Below, piece after piece: positions 54,555-63,043 of a stretch of DNA of 64,000 nucleotides. Source of the stretch: Corallibacter vietnamensis (GTDB lineage Bacteria > Bacteroidota > Bacteroidia > Flavobacteriales > Flavobacteriaceae); the NCBI RefSeq assembly GCF_039537875.1, contig NZ_BAABBI010000001.1, positions 682,001-746,000 on the forward strand. Reading direction: 5' to 3'. Below the pieces are notes generated by a model that made no database searches, had not been told where the DNA came from, and saw nothing but the letters and a program-made list of their open reading frames with translations. Within the stretch, counting starts at the first letter, position 1; every line of letters begins with the position of its first letter. A program made the position numbers and the translations under genes.

Positions 54555-55355
54555 ATGACTTTAAGTGCCAACCTACAAACAGCAATAAAAGCATCATTAG
54601 AAGCAGGAAAAGTAATCATGCAAGTCTATGATACAGCTTTTGATGTAGAAATAAAAGACGACAAATCACCTTTAACAGAGGCAGACAAAAAAGCTAATGA
54701 TGTCATTAATTCGTACCTGATTCCTACGGAAATTCCAATAATTTCAGAAGAGAACAAACAAACGGATTACGCTGTTAGAAAAACTTGGGAAACGTGCTGG
54801 GTTGTAGATCCAGTAGATGGCACCAAAGAGTTTATAAAACGTAACGGGGAATTTACTGTTAACATCGCATTAGTAACCAACGGAAAACCTGTTTTAGGAG
54901 TTATTTACGTACCTGCAGTAAAAACCATCTATTTTGCTAATGTAGAAAACAACGAAGCCTTTAAGGCAGGTTTAGAGTCTCATGATGTTGCTGTTGAAAC
55001 GATATTAGAATTAGCCCAACCATTACAACCAAAGAATAATAATTCAAATAAAGTTGAGGTGGTTGGTAGTCGTTCGCACATGAACCAAGACACGTTGGAT
55101 TTTGTTGAAAGCTTGAAAGCAGATGGTAAAGAGGTTGAGATTGTTTCAAAAGGAAGCTCGTTAAAATTTTGTTTGGTAGCCGAAGGAAATGCTGATGTAT
55201 ATCCGCGTTATGCACCAACAATGGAGTGGGACACTGCTGCAGGTCAAGCCATTTGTAACGCTGTTGGTTTGCAAGTTATTTCAAAAGAGACAAATAAACC
55301 ATTAGCATACAATAAAGAGAACCTATTAAACAGCTACTTTTTAGTCAGTAAGTAA
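54555..55355 (+). CDS. cysQ: 3'(2'),5'-bisphosphate nucleotidase
   Basis: A 266-residue inositol-phosphatase-fold enzyme that hydrolyses 3'-phosphoadenosine 5'-phosphate (PAP), the by-product of PAPS-dependent transfer. Metal-binding motifs: DKSPLTEADKKAN (about 36-48), the EE pair in PIISEENKQ (about 62-70), WVVDPVDGTKEFIKRNGEFTVNIAL (about 81-105) and YPRYAPTMEWDTAAGQAI (about 216-233). It starts 3 bp after wecC. Its position at the head of the sulfate block suggests a role in removing PAP made by the downstream sulfotransferase. Confidence 0.94.
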   Translation: MTLSANLQTAIKASLEAGKVIMQVYDTAFDVEIKDDKSPLTEADKKANDVINSYLIPTEIPIISEENKQTDYAVRKTWETCWVVDPVDGTKEFIKRNGEFTVNIALVTNGKPVLGVIYVPAVKTIYFANVENNEAFKAGLESHDVAVETILELAQPLQPKNNNSNKVEVVGSRSHMNQDTLDFVESLKADGKEVEIVSKGSSLKFCLVAEGNADVYPRYAPTMEWDTAAGQAICNAVGLQVISKETNKPLAYNKENLLNSYFLVSK

Positions 55356-55784
55356 ATGGCAGACGTTTCTTACAAAAGACATATTGCCAAAACCATTACA
55401 TGGAGAGTTGTTGGAACAATAGACACAATAATTCTCTCATGGATAGTTACTGGAGACCCTTTGGCAGGTCTTAAAATAGGATTCGCAGAAGTCACAACAA
55501 AATCAGTATTATACTACTTACACGAGCGTGTTTGGTATAAAATTAACTTATCTAAAGATGGTGTTCTTCTTGAAAGTAGAAAACGACATATTGCCAAAAC
55601 CATTACGTGGAGGTTTATAGGTACAATAGATACCATGACGTTGGCTTGGATTATTTCGGGTAATCCTCTTGCTGCTTTACAAATAGGTTTCGCTGAAGTG
55701 ATTACTAAAATGATATTGTATTATTTACATGAGCGTGTTTGGTATAAAATAAACTTTGGTTTAAGTAAAAGAAAAAAAGAATAA
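55356..55784 (+). CDS. Tandem DUF2061 membrane protein
   Basis: A 142-residue protein consisting of two copies of DUF2061 (about 6-65 and 76-135). Both read KRHIAKTITWR..GTIDT at the start and YYLHERVWYKIN at the end, and the DNA of the copies is also very similar, suggesting a rather recent internal duplication. Each copy has two hydrophobic segments, giving four membrane spans. Function unknown, but the domain is often found beside sulfate-assimilation genes in this phylum. The gene lies between cysQ and cysC with no gap. Confidence 0.88.
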   Translation: MADVSYKRHIAKTITWRVVGTIDTIILSWIVTGDPLAGLKIGFAEVTTKSVLYYLHERVWYKINLSKDGVLLESRKRHIAKTITWRFIGTIDTMTLAWIISGNPLAALQIGFAEVITKMILYYLHERVWYKINFGLSKRKKE

Positions 55785-55785
55785 G

Positions 55786-56391
55786 ATGAAAGAGAACATT
55801 ATTCCGCACGATTATCAAATATCTATTGAAGATAGACGAAAGCAGAATGGACATAATTCTTTTTTATTATGGTTTACAGGATTATCAGGATCAGGTAAGT
55901 CTACCATCGCTAATGTGGTTGAACAAAAATTGCATCAGAATGGTATTAAAACCTTTACGCTAGATGGTGACAATATTAGAAAAGGAATTAATAAAGACTT
56001 AACCTTTGCTCCAGAAGATAGAACTGAAAATATCCGTAGAATTGCAGAAGTGGCCAATTTAATGGTTAATGCTGGTTTAGTGACACTTGCAGCTTTTGTA
56101 TCACCATACAAAAAAGATAGAGAGAACATTAGAAGTATCGTTAAAGATGTTAACTTTGTCGAAATATTTGTTAACACCAGCGTTGAAGAATGTGAAAGAC
56201 GTGATGTAAAAGGGCTTTATAAAAAAGCTCGAGCTGGAGAAATAAAAAATATGACAGGAATTTCAGCACCTTATGAAGCGCCAGAAAACCCTGATATTGA
56301 AATAAAAACAGAAAACGAATCAGTTGAAGCAGCTGCGCAACGAATCGTAGATTACATAACCCCAAAATTAAAATTCAGTGATGCAATTTAA
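55786..56391 (+). CDS. cysC: Adenylyl-sulfate kinase
   Basis: A 201-residue kinase that phosphorylates APS to PAPS. The P-loop is GLSGSGKST (about 32-40), followed by TLDGDNIRKGINKDLTF (about 58-74) and the sulfate-binding GLVTLAAFVSPYKKDRENIR region (about 97-116). KARAGEIKNMTGISAPYEAPENPDIEI (about 147-173) is the C-terminal family signature. Together with CysDN it makes PAPS, the donor for sulfotransferases. The last 11 bp overlap the following lipoprotein gene. Confidence 0.96.
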   Translation: MKENIIPHDYQISIEDRRKQNGHNSFLLWFTGLSGSGKSTIANVVEQKLHQNGIKTFTLDGDNIRKGINKDLTFAPEDRTENIRRIAEVANLMVNAGLVTLAAFVSPYKKDRENIRSIVKDVNFVEIFVNTSVEECERRDVKGLYKKARAGEIKNMTGISAPYEAPENPDIEIKTENESVEAAAQRIVDYITPKLKFSDAI

Positions 56392-56905
56392 ACACTTTTC
56401 TCTTATAGTTTTAATGATATTGTTTTCATGTAAAGACGAGACAAAACCAAAAGAAGAACAAGTTAAAAAACAATCAGAACCAAAGTTAGAGATAAATAGT
56501 TTTGAAAAAAACTTATTAGATTTAAAAGATGTTGACTTGGCCTTTAATGAATCATATACTATCAAAAGGTTTGGGGCAATTAAAAAAAACGATAGTGTTT
56601 TCTCTTTTGTATTACGACTAGGAGATGATGTTACAAAAGAAGAGGTTAAAAAATACAGTATTGGTTTAAGATCATATAGTTATGAGTTAGGTGATAATAA
56701 AACGAATAACCTTAAAAAAGATTTCACACCTAATTTAGTAAAAAAGAAAGGGGCAAATTATATAATTTTAAATCAAAAAATTAATCATATTAGATATTTT
56801 GATAGCATAGAAGCCTATACTTATACTCGAAGAGATTGGAATGCTTCAGGAAGAATCAGTACTATAATTATAAAAGATATTTTATTAGAAGAAAAAAACA
56901 AATAA
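56381..56905 (+). CDS. Small lipoprotein A of the sulfate block (unknown family)
   Basis: A predicted lipoprotein of 174 residues from the ATG at 56381 (lipobox FSC-K, Cys17); a GTG three bases earlier is an alternative. The mature N-terminus is Lys/Glu-rich, then a beta-rich domain: GLR at 95-97, NK 106-107, DF.P.L 114-119, YII 127-129 and YTYTRRD 146-152. These align closely with the second small lipoprotein at 62561-63043. The gene overlaps cysC by 11 bp and its stop overlaps the cysD ATG by one base, so it is translationally coupled to sulfate activation. Function unknown; probably at the inner face of the outer membrane or exposed on the surface. Confidence 0.8.
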   Translation: MQFKHFSLIVLMILFSCKDETKPKEEQVKKQSEPKLEINSFEKNLLDLKDVDLAFNESYTIKRFGAIKKNDSVFSFVLRLGDDVTKEEVKKYSIGLRSYSYELGDNKTNNLKKDFTPNLVKKKGANYIILNQKINHIRYFDSIEAYTYTRRDWNASGRISTIIIKDILLEEKNK

Positions 56906-57810
56906 TGAGCAAGTACTATTTAAATTATTTAGATGAATTAGAGAGTGAAGCAATTTTTGTTTTACGCGAAGTATGGGCACAATTTGAAAACCCAGTAATT
57001 TTATTTTCAGGAGGAAAAGATTCTATCTTGGTAACGCATTTAGCAAAAAAAGCATTCTATCCTGCTAAAATACCATTTCCATTAATGCATGTTGACACGG
57101 GTCACAATTTCCCAGAAACCATTCAGTTTAGAGATGATATTATTAAAGAATTAGGCGCGCAGCTTATTGTTGGTTCTGTACAAGAATCTATAGACGAAGG
57201 TCGTGTTGCTGAAGAAAAAGGGAAAAATGCTACGCGTAATGCACTTCAAATTACAACACTTCTTGATGCTATTGAGGCAAATAAGATTGATTGTGCTATT
57301 GGTGGTGGACGTCGTGACGAAGAAAAAGCAAGAGCCAAAGAGCGTTTCTTCTCTCATAGAGATGATTTTGGGCAATGGGATCCTAAAAACCAACGACCAG
57401 AGCTGTGGAATATCTTCAACGGAAAGCATTTTGAAGGAGAGCACTTTAGAGCATTCCCAATAAGTAATTGGACAGAAATGGATGTTTGGAATTACATAAA
57501 GCGTGAGAATATTGCTATTCCATCATTATACTTTGCTCATGAACGTGAAGTCGTTTGGAGACAAGACTCTTGGATTCCAAATTCTGAATTTTTAGTGCTA
57601 GAAGACCATGAAGAAGTGGTGACTAAAAAGATACGTTTTAGAACGTTAGGTGATATTACAATTACTGGTGGTGTAGAATCTGATGCTGATACATTAGAGA
57701 AAATTGCTGCTGAAGTTGCTGGTATGAGAAATACCGAGCGTGGAAACAGAAGTGACGATAAGCGATCAGAATCTGCTATGGAAGACCGTAAGCGTCAAGG
57801 ATACTTTTAA
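56905..57810 (+). CDS. cysD: Sulfate adenylyltransferase subunit 2
   Basis: A 301-residue protein from the ATG at 56905, its A shared with the stop codon of the lipoprotein gene; a longer in-frame extension upstream lies inside that gene and is rejected. CysD belongs to the PP-loop ATP pyrophosphatases: SGGKDS at 35-40, then MHVDTGHNFPET (about 60-71), GRRDEEKARAKERFFSHR (about 140-157) and WTEMDVWNYI (about 195-204). With CysN it makes APS from ATP and sulfate. Confidence 0.96.
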   Translation: MSKYYLNYLDELESEAIFVLREVWAQFENPVILFSGGKDSILVTHLAKKAFYPAKIPFPLMHVDTGHNFPETIQFRDDIIKELGAQLIVGSVQESIDEGRVAEEKGKNATRNALQITTLLDAIEANKIDCAIGGGRRDEEKARAKERFFSHRDDFGQWDPKNQRPELWNIFNGKHFEGEHFRAFPISNWTEMDVWNYIKRENIAIPSLYFAHEREVVWRQDSWIPNSEFLVLEDHEEVVTKKIRFRTLGDITITGGVESDADTLEKIAAEVAGMRNTERGNRSDDKRSESAMEDRKRQGYF

Positions 57811-57837
57811 TCAAAATTAAATAAAAAATTAACTGTC

Positions 57838-57858
57838 ATGCCAAATACAATTTGGCAT
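57838..57858 (+). promoter_or_regulatory. Perfect hairpin in the cysD-cysN gap
   Basis: ATGCCAAAT and ATTTGGCAT form a 9-bp perfect inverted repeat with a 3-nt loop, 17 bp before the cysN start. No U run follows, so it is not a standard terminator. The first bases also read as a nine-codon reading frame (57838-57867). It could set the CysD:CysN ratio or protect an RNA end. Confidence 0.55.
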
Positions 57859-57875
57859 CTCATATAAAGAATAAC

Positions 57876-59129
57876 ATGTTAGACAACAATCAATTATTAC
57901 GTTTTACAACTGCAGGAAGTGTAGATGATGGAAAAAGTACATTAATAGGGCGTTTGCTATACGATTCTAAATCTATTTTTGAAGACCAACTAGAAGCTAT
58001 TGAAAACACAAGTAAGAAAAAAGGTCATGAAGGTGTAGATTTAGCACTATTTACAGACGGTTTAAGAGACGAAAGGGAGCAAGGTATTACCATTGATGTT
58101 GCTTACAGATATTTTACAACACCAAAGCGTAAATTTATTATTGCTGATACACCAGGACATATTCAATACACACGTAATATGGTTACTGGAGCATCAACAG
58201 CTAACGTAGCGACTATTCTAATTGATGCAAGACATGGTGTAATCGAGCAAACTAAACGTCATGCATTTATAGCGTCGTTATTGCAAATACCACACATTAT
58301 TGTTTGTGTAAACAAAATGGATTTGGTTGATTTTTCTGAAGACGTATTCAATAAAATTGTTTCTGAGTTTGAAGAAGTATCTTCAAAAATGTTAGTAAAA
58401 GATGTTCGTTTTATACCAATGTCAGCGCTTTTAGGTGATAATGTGGTAAACAAATCAGAAAATATGCCTTGGTATCAAGGAGCACCAATGCTACATACTT
58501 TAGAAACTATGCATATTAGTAGTGATATTAATAAAGTAGATGCGCGTTTTCCTGTACAAACTGTAATAAGACCACAACGTGAAGGTTTTATAGATTATAG
58601 AGGTTATGCAGGTCGTGTTGCAAGTGGCATTTTAAGAAAAGGTGATGAGGTTACTGTAATGCCTTCAGGCTTTACTTCAAAAGTAAAAAGTATCAATCTT
58701 CATGATAAAGAATTAGAAGAAGCTTATGCACCAATGTCAGTTTCTATAACTTTAGAAGATGATATAGACATTAGTCGTGGTGATATGATTGTGCGTTCTA
58801 ACAATAAACCAGAGCCTTCTCAAGACATTGAGGTGATGTTATGCTGGTTAAATAATAGTGCGGCTAAACCTAGAGCAAAATATACAATTAAACACACTTC
58901 TAACGATCAAAAAGCAATGATTAAAGAAGTGGTTTACAAATACGATATCAATACTTTAGAACGTAATAGTGAAGATACTGATTTAGCAATGAATGATATT
59001 GCTAAAGTTAAAATACGTACCACAAAGCCGTTAATGATTGACGCTTACAGAGAAAACCGTACAACAGGGAGTATTATTCTTGTTGACGATGCAACGAATG
59101 AAACCGTTGCAGCAGGAATGATTGTTTAG
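57876..59129 (+). CDS. cysN: Sulfate adenylyltransferase subunit 1 (GTPase)
   Basis: A protein of 417 residues from the ATG at 57876; a TTG further upstream would add eight residues and overlap the hairpin. CysN is an EF-Tu-like GTPase that drives APS formation. G-domain motifs: G1 GSVDDGKST (about 14-22), G3 DTPGH (about 92-96), G4 NKMD (about 147-150). The beta-barrel domains follow (GYAGRVASGILRKGDEV near 240). No fused CysC kinase domain is present; cysC is separate. Confidence 0.96.
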   Translation: MLDNNQLLRFTTAGSVDDGKSTLIGRLLYDSKSIFEDQLEAIENTSKKKGHEGVDLALFTDGLRDEREQGITIDVAYRYFTTPKRKFIIADTPGHIQYTRNMVTGASTANVATILIDARHGVIEQTKRHAFIASLLQIPHIIVCVNKMDLVDFSEDVFNKIVSEFEEVSSKMLVKDVRFIPMSALLGDNVVNKSENMPWYQGAPMLHTLETMHISSDINKVDARFPVQTVIRPQREGFIDYRGYAGRVASGILRKGDEVTVMPSGFTSKVKSINLHDKELEEAYAPMSVSITLEDDIDISRGDMIVRSNNKPEPSQDIEVMLCWLNNSAAKPRAKYTIKHTSNDQKAMIKEVVYKYDINTLERNSEDTDLAMNDIAKVKIRTTKPLMIDAYRENRTTGSIILVDDATNETVAAGMIV

Positions 59130-59178
59130 AAGTGCTGATTTAAAATTTTTATAGCTTAAAATTTTTTAATTTAAAAAA

Positions 59179-60204
59179 ATGAAAATACTCGTTACAGGAG
59201 CAGCAGGATTTATAGGCTTTCATTTGTGTAAAGTACTATTAGAAAAAAACCACGAAGTAGTAGGTTTAGATAACATCAACGATTATTACGAGGTATCATT
59301 AAAATATAACCGCCTTAAGGAGTTGGGTGTTTTACAAACAGAAGCTCAAGAATTTATTAAGCTCACAACGTCATCATCTTACAAGAACTTTTCATTTATT
59401 AGAATGCATCTTGAAGATCGTGAAAACGTATCTAAACTTTTTGAATCTCAAGGATTTGATGTGGTTTGTAATTTAGCAGCACAAGCAGGCGTTAGGTATA
59501 GTTTAGAAAACCCAGAAGCTTATATAGACAGTAACGTTGTTGGGTTTTTAAATATTCTTGAGTGTTGCAGACACAACAATATAAAACACTTGCTATATGC
59601 TAGTAGTTCTAGTGTCTATGGTGAAAACGATAAAATACCATTTTCTGTAACCGATAATGTTGATCATCCTATAAGTTTATATGCTGCTACAAAAAAGAGC
59701 AATGAACTTATGGCGTATACGTATAGTCATCTTTATAATATTCCAACAACTGGATTACGATTCTTTACAGTTTATGGACCTTGGGGAAGACCAGATATGG
59801 CTTTGTTTTTATTTACCAAAGCCATAGATAAAGGAGAGCCTATAAAAGTTTTTAATCATGGGAAAATGAGTCGCGATTTTACGTATATTGATGATATTAT
59901 TAATGGGATACAAATTGTACTAAATAATCCACCAAAGTTGGAAGTTGATAAAAAGCAGGTACCTTACAGGTTGTCTAACATTGGAAATGGAAGTCCAGAA
60001 TCTTTAATGGATTTTATTAATGCCATTGAAAACAGTTTAGGCAAAAAAGCTGAAAAAGATTTATTACCTATGCAACCTGGCGATGTACCTCGAACCTGGG
60101 CTGATGTATCTGAACTTGAGAAAATTGGTTATAAAAGCTCTGTAAATATAGAAGATGGTGTTCTGGAGTTTGTCAATTGGTATAAAGCTTATTATAAAAA
60201 ATAA
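59179..60204 (+). CDS. UDP-glucuronate/UDP-sugar 4-epimerase
   Basis: A 341-residue extended SDR protein. NAD motif TGAAGFIGFHL (about 6-16); AAQAGVRYSLENPEAYIDSN (about 98-117), the catalytic ASSSSVYG and YAATKKSNELMAYTYSHLY (about 138-180). VVGLDNINDYYEVSLKYNRL (about 33-52) is characteristic of the UDP-glucuronate epimerase branch (LspL/WbpP/Cap1J-like). It probably yields UDP-GalA, though the exact substrate is inferred. It follows cysN by 49 bp. Confidence 0.88.
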   Translation: MKILVTGAAGFIGFHLCKVLLEKNHEVVGLDNINDYYEVSLKYNRLKELGVLQTEAQEFIKLTTSSSYKNFSFIRMHLEDRENVSKLFESQGFDVVCNLAAQAGVRYSLENPEAYIDSNVVGFLNILECCRHNNIKHLLYASSSSVYGENDKIPFSVTDNVDHPISLYAATKKSNELMAYTYSHLYNIPTTGLRFFTVYGPWGRPDMALFLFTKAIDKGEPIKVFNHGKMSRDFTYIDDIINGIQIVLNNPPKLEVDKKQVPYRLSNIGNGSPESLMDFINAIENSLGKKAEKDLLPMQPGDVPRTWADVSELEKIGYKSSVNIEDGVLEFVNWYKAYYKK

Positions 60205-60231
60205 TAGCAGAAACAATTAAAAAATAGCGAA

Positions 60232-61074
60232 ATGAAAAAAAGAGTAAAGTTTTTAATAAAAAAAATAATTTTTATTTTAAGATTTAAGTTTAGAAAATTA
60301 AGAGGAGGCGATAGAATGCAACCTAGTTTTATGATAGTTGGTGCACAAAAGGCAGGAACGACATCACTATACCATTATTTAATTCAACACCCTTCAATTA
60401 AATCAGCGTTAAAAAAAGAAGTAAATTATTTTGATAAAAATTACTATAAAGGAGATTCTTGGTATAAGGCATTTTTTCCAATAGAAAAAAATGACAATAG
60501 CATTACTGGAGAAGCCACTCCGTTCTATATGTTTCACCCATTGTCAATGAAACGATTAGCTGAATATAACCCCAATTTCAAAATAATAGTTTTACTTAGA
60601 GAACCAGCAAGCAGAGCTATTTCGCATTATTATCACGAAGTAAGAAATAAAAGGGAAGATTTAGGTATGCGAGAAGCCTTTAAAATGGAAGACACAAGAC
60701 TTGAAAAAGAATTCGACAATATTCAAAACAACCCCAAACACGATTGCTACAACCTGCAAAGATTTTCATATAAAGATAGAGGATATTATGTGGGCCAAAT
60801 AAAAGAAATAAAAACTCATTTTAAAGAGGAAAATATCATGATAATTGATAGCAAAGAATTTTTTAAAAACACTCAAGAAATGGTAAAAGAAGTTTTAGAA
60901 TTCTTAAAGGTTGATTCTGATTTAAAGATTAAAACAAAAAAGAAATTTAATATTGGCACTTATACAAAAGACCCTGACGAGAAGAAAATTCTTAATGAAT
61001 TAAAAACAGATTATAAGGAGTCAAATGAAGAACTGTTTAAGGTTTTAGGCAGACGATTTGATTGGAACGAATAA
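60232..61074 (+). CDS. PAPS-dependent carbohydrate sulfotransferase
   Basis: A 280-residue protein with a basic N-terminal stretch (about 1-28), perhaps membrane-associating. The PAPS-binding 5'-phosphosulfate loop is VGAQKAGTTSLYHYL (about 36-50) and the 3'-phosphate-binding part is VLLREPASRAISHYYHEVRNKRE (about 119-141). ALKKEVNYFDKNYYKG (about 56-71) and the TGEATPFYMFHP segment resemble heparan-sulfate-type carbohydrate sulfotransferases. It would transfer sulfate from PAPS to a sugar of the polysaccharide and release PAP, which CysQ removes. Confidence 0.9.
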   Translation: MKKRVKFLIKKIIFILRFKFRKLRGGDRMQPSFMIVGAQKAGTTSLYHYLIQHPSIKSALKKEVNYFDKNYYKGDSWYKAFFPIEKNDNSITGEATPFYMFHPLSMKRLAEYNPNFKIIVLLREPASRAISHYYHEVRNKREDLGMREAFKMEDTRLEKEFDNIQNNPKHDCYNLQRFSYKDRGYYVGQIKEIKTHFKEENIMIIDSKEFFKNTQEMVKEVLEFLKVDSDLKIKTKKKFNIGTYTKDPDEKKILNELKTDYKESNEELFKVLGRRFDWNE

Positions 61075-61086
61075 GAATTATCTATA

Positions 61087-62553
61087 ATGTCTAAAGGTTT
61101 AAAGCAGAAAACATTTATAGGGTTTCTCTGGTTGTTTGCTGGTAGTAGCACACAAACAATTTTACAAGTTATTGTTTTATCAATATTAGCTAGATTAGTA
61201 GTGCCTGCTGAGTTTGGTGTTATTAGTATTGCGACTGTATTCATTGGTTTTTCTAGAATATTTTCTCAATTAGGCATGGGTGCTGCTATTGTCCAAAAAA
61301 AAGTAGTAACTACTTGTCATATAAGAACTGCCTTTACAACCTCACTAGTAATTGGAACTTTTTTTTGTGTTTTAATACAAGTTTTTGCAAACCAAATAGC
61401 AGTTTACTTTGAAATACAAGAACTAGCATTGGTTCTAAAATTAATTTCAAGTATTTTCATAATTGATAGCTTTATTACTATCTCACAAGCCTTGCTTCAA
61501 AGAAAAATGAGAATGAAATATTTTGCATTAACTGAGTTAATATCTTATGCTATTGGTTTTGGTGCTTTGGGCATTGTACTTGCGTTTTATGGGTATGGAG
61601 TGTATGCGTTAGTTTTTGCTTATATATTACAAGCTATTATAAGGGCTATTATTTTGTCTTTTTTTGAACCCCATTCAATAATTCCGTATTTTAATAAAAA
61701 AAGTTTTAAAGACTTGTTTTTTTATGGAAGTGGTCAAACGATTGCTAAAATAGCAAACTATGTTGCTGGTCAGGGTGATAATTTAATTGTGGGTAAGATG
61801 TTAACAGCTAGCGATTTAGGTTTTTATAGCCGTGCGTTTCAATTAATGGTGGCTCCTGTTAATTTAATTGGACAATCGTTAAACATAGTATTGTTTCCTG
61901 CGTTGGCGTCCGTACAAACCGATATGAAAAAGGTGAAAAATGCTTTTTATAAATCTACTCAACTTGTAGCATATGCTTCATTGATTATTTCAGGGATATT
62001 AATTGTTAATGCAAGAGAGGTTGTTTTAATTTTGTTAGGGGAGAATTGGTTACAGGTAGTTGTCCCTTTCCAAATTTTAGCTGTCGGGACAATATTTAGA
62101 ATGAGTTATAAAATAAGCGATTCTTTAATAAAAGCTCTCGGAGATGTGCATAGAAGAGCAATAGTTCAAATTGTATATGCTATATGTGTTTTCTCTTTTT
62201 CATATATTGGGCATTTTTGGGGTATTAAAGGAGTAGCTTTAGGAATTTTTGCAGCCATTTTTTTGAATTTTGTTTTTATGACTCATTTGAGCCTTTTACA
62301 ATTTAAAGATTATTGGATTAAATTTATCCTGTTATATATTAAACCATTAATACTATCTCTTGTTGTTTTTGCTTTTGCTTATTTTACACTATCTTCATTA
62401 AGATTGCTTGCCTTAAATATTATAATAACTGAAATTTTATATTTGTTTATTGTTTTTGGGTTTTTAATAATTGTAATTTTATGGTTTAAAAATACGCTGG
62501 GTATCTCTAACGAAGTAAATCTTGTTCTAAAAAAGATAAAAAGTAAACGATAA
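61087..62553 (+). CDS. Wzx-like polysaccharide flippase (MOP superfamily)
   Basis: A 488-residue membrane protein with 12-14 helices. The N-terminus (KTFIGFLWLFAGSSTQTILQVIVLSILARLV-type) and the segment GAAIVQKK...RTAFTTSLVIG match the lipopolysaccharide flippase branch, and GQGDNLIVGKMLTASDLGFYSRAFQLM (about 225-251) is the typical MOP central motif. It moves lipid-linked glycan units to the periplasmic face. Its neighbour Wzz-like gene at the head of the locus suggests a Wzx/Wzy pathway. Confidence 0.92.
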   Translation: MSKGLKQKTFIGFLWLFAGSSTQTILQVIVLSILARLVVPAEFGVISIATVFIGFSRIFSQLGMGAAIVQKKVVTTCHIRTAFTTSLVIGTFFCVLIQVFANQIAVYFEIQELALVLKLISSIFIIDSFITISQALLQRKMRMKYFALTELISYAIGFGALGIVLAFYGYGVYALVFAYILQAIIRAIILSFFEPHSIIPYFNKKSFKDLFFYGSGQTIAKIANYVAGQGDNLIVGKMLTASDLGFYSRAFQLMVAPVNLIGQSLNIVLFPALASVQTDMKKVKNAFYKSTQLVAYASLIISGILIVNAREVVLILLGENWLQVVVPFQILAVGTIFRMSYKISDSLIKALGDVHRRAIVQIVYAICVFSFSYIGHFWGIKGVALGIFAAIFLNFVFMTHLSLLQFKDYWIKFILLYIKPLILSLVVFAFAYFTLSSLRLLALNIIITEILYLFIVFGFLIIVILWFKNTLGISNEVNLVLKKIKSKR

Positions 62554-62560
62554 AAGAGAA

Positions 62561-63043
62561 ATGAACCAAAAGAAGCTAATATTTTTAATTTTCATTATAG
62601 CATGTATGGCCTGCAAGCCAAAAGTAGAACTATATTTAGAACGTGGATTAGACATTTTAAGCAACAAAAAAGAATTAAAATTTAAAATATATCAAGATCT
62701 TATCATAGATGAATTAGGCGTGATAAGAGATCAAAAAGAAAACAAAAAAACATTAGTATTCAAACTAAACAAAAGTGTAACCGATACTTTTTTTAAAACA
62801 GAAAACCTATTAGGTGTCCGAGTTTGGATAGAAGATAAAAACAAAAACAAAAGAATTGAAAATTGGGACTTTAAACCGAAGCTGACACAAGTTAATGACT
62901 ATAAATATATAATTAAAGAAATTTTTGTAAAGGAACACCAAATAAAAAAAATGAAACTCTATATATATCAAAATAGAGATAACAAAAAACATAAAGTTGG
63001 CAAAGACACCCTATTACACAAAATAAACACATATAATGACTAA
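62561..63043 (+). CDS. Small lipoprotein B of the polysaccharide locus (unknown family)
   Basis: A 160-residue predicted lipoprotein (lipobox MAC-K, Cys18). The mature domain is beta-rich and Lys-rich: GVR at 85-87, NK 96-97, DF.P.L 103-108, YII 116-118 and YIYQNRD 134-140. These match, in the same order and with near-identical spacing, the lipoprotein at 56381-56905. Its last 8 bp overlap the glycosyltransferase start. I do not recognise a named family. Confidence 0.75.
   Translation: MNQKKLIFLIFIIACMACKPKVELYLERGLDILSNKKELKFKIYQDLIIDELGVIRDQKENKKTLVFKLNKSVTDTFFKTENLLGVRVWIEDKNKNKRIENWDFKPKLTQVNDYKYIIKEIFVKEHQIKKMKLYIYQNRDNKKHKVGKDTLLHKINTYND

Noticed and set aside
56836..56904. Longer start of cysD
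   Set aside because: It lies inside the lipoprotein gene; CysD normally begins close to the MSKYYLNYLDELE segment.
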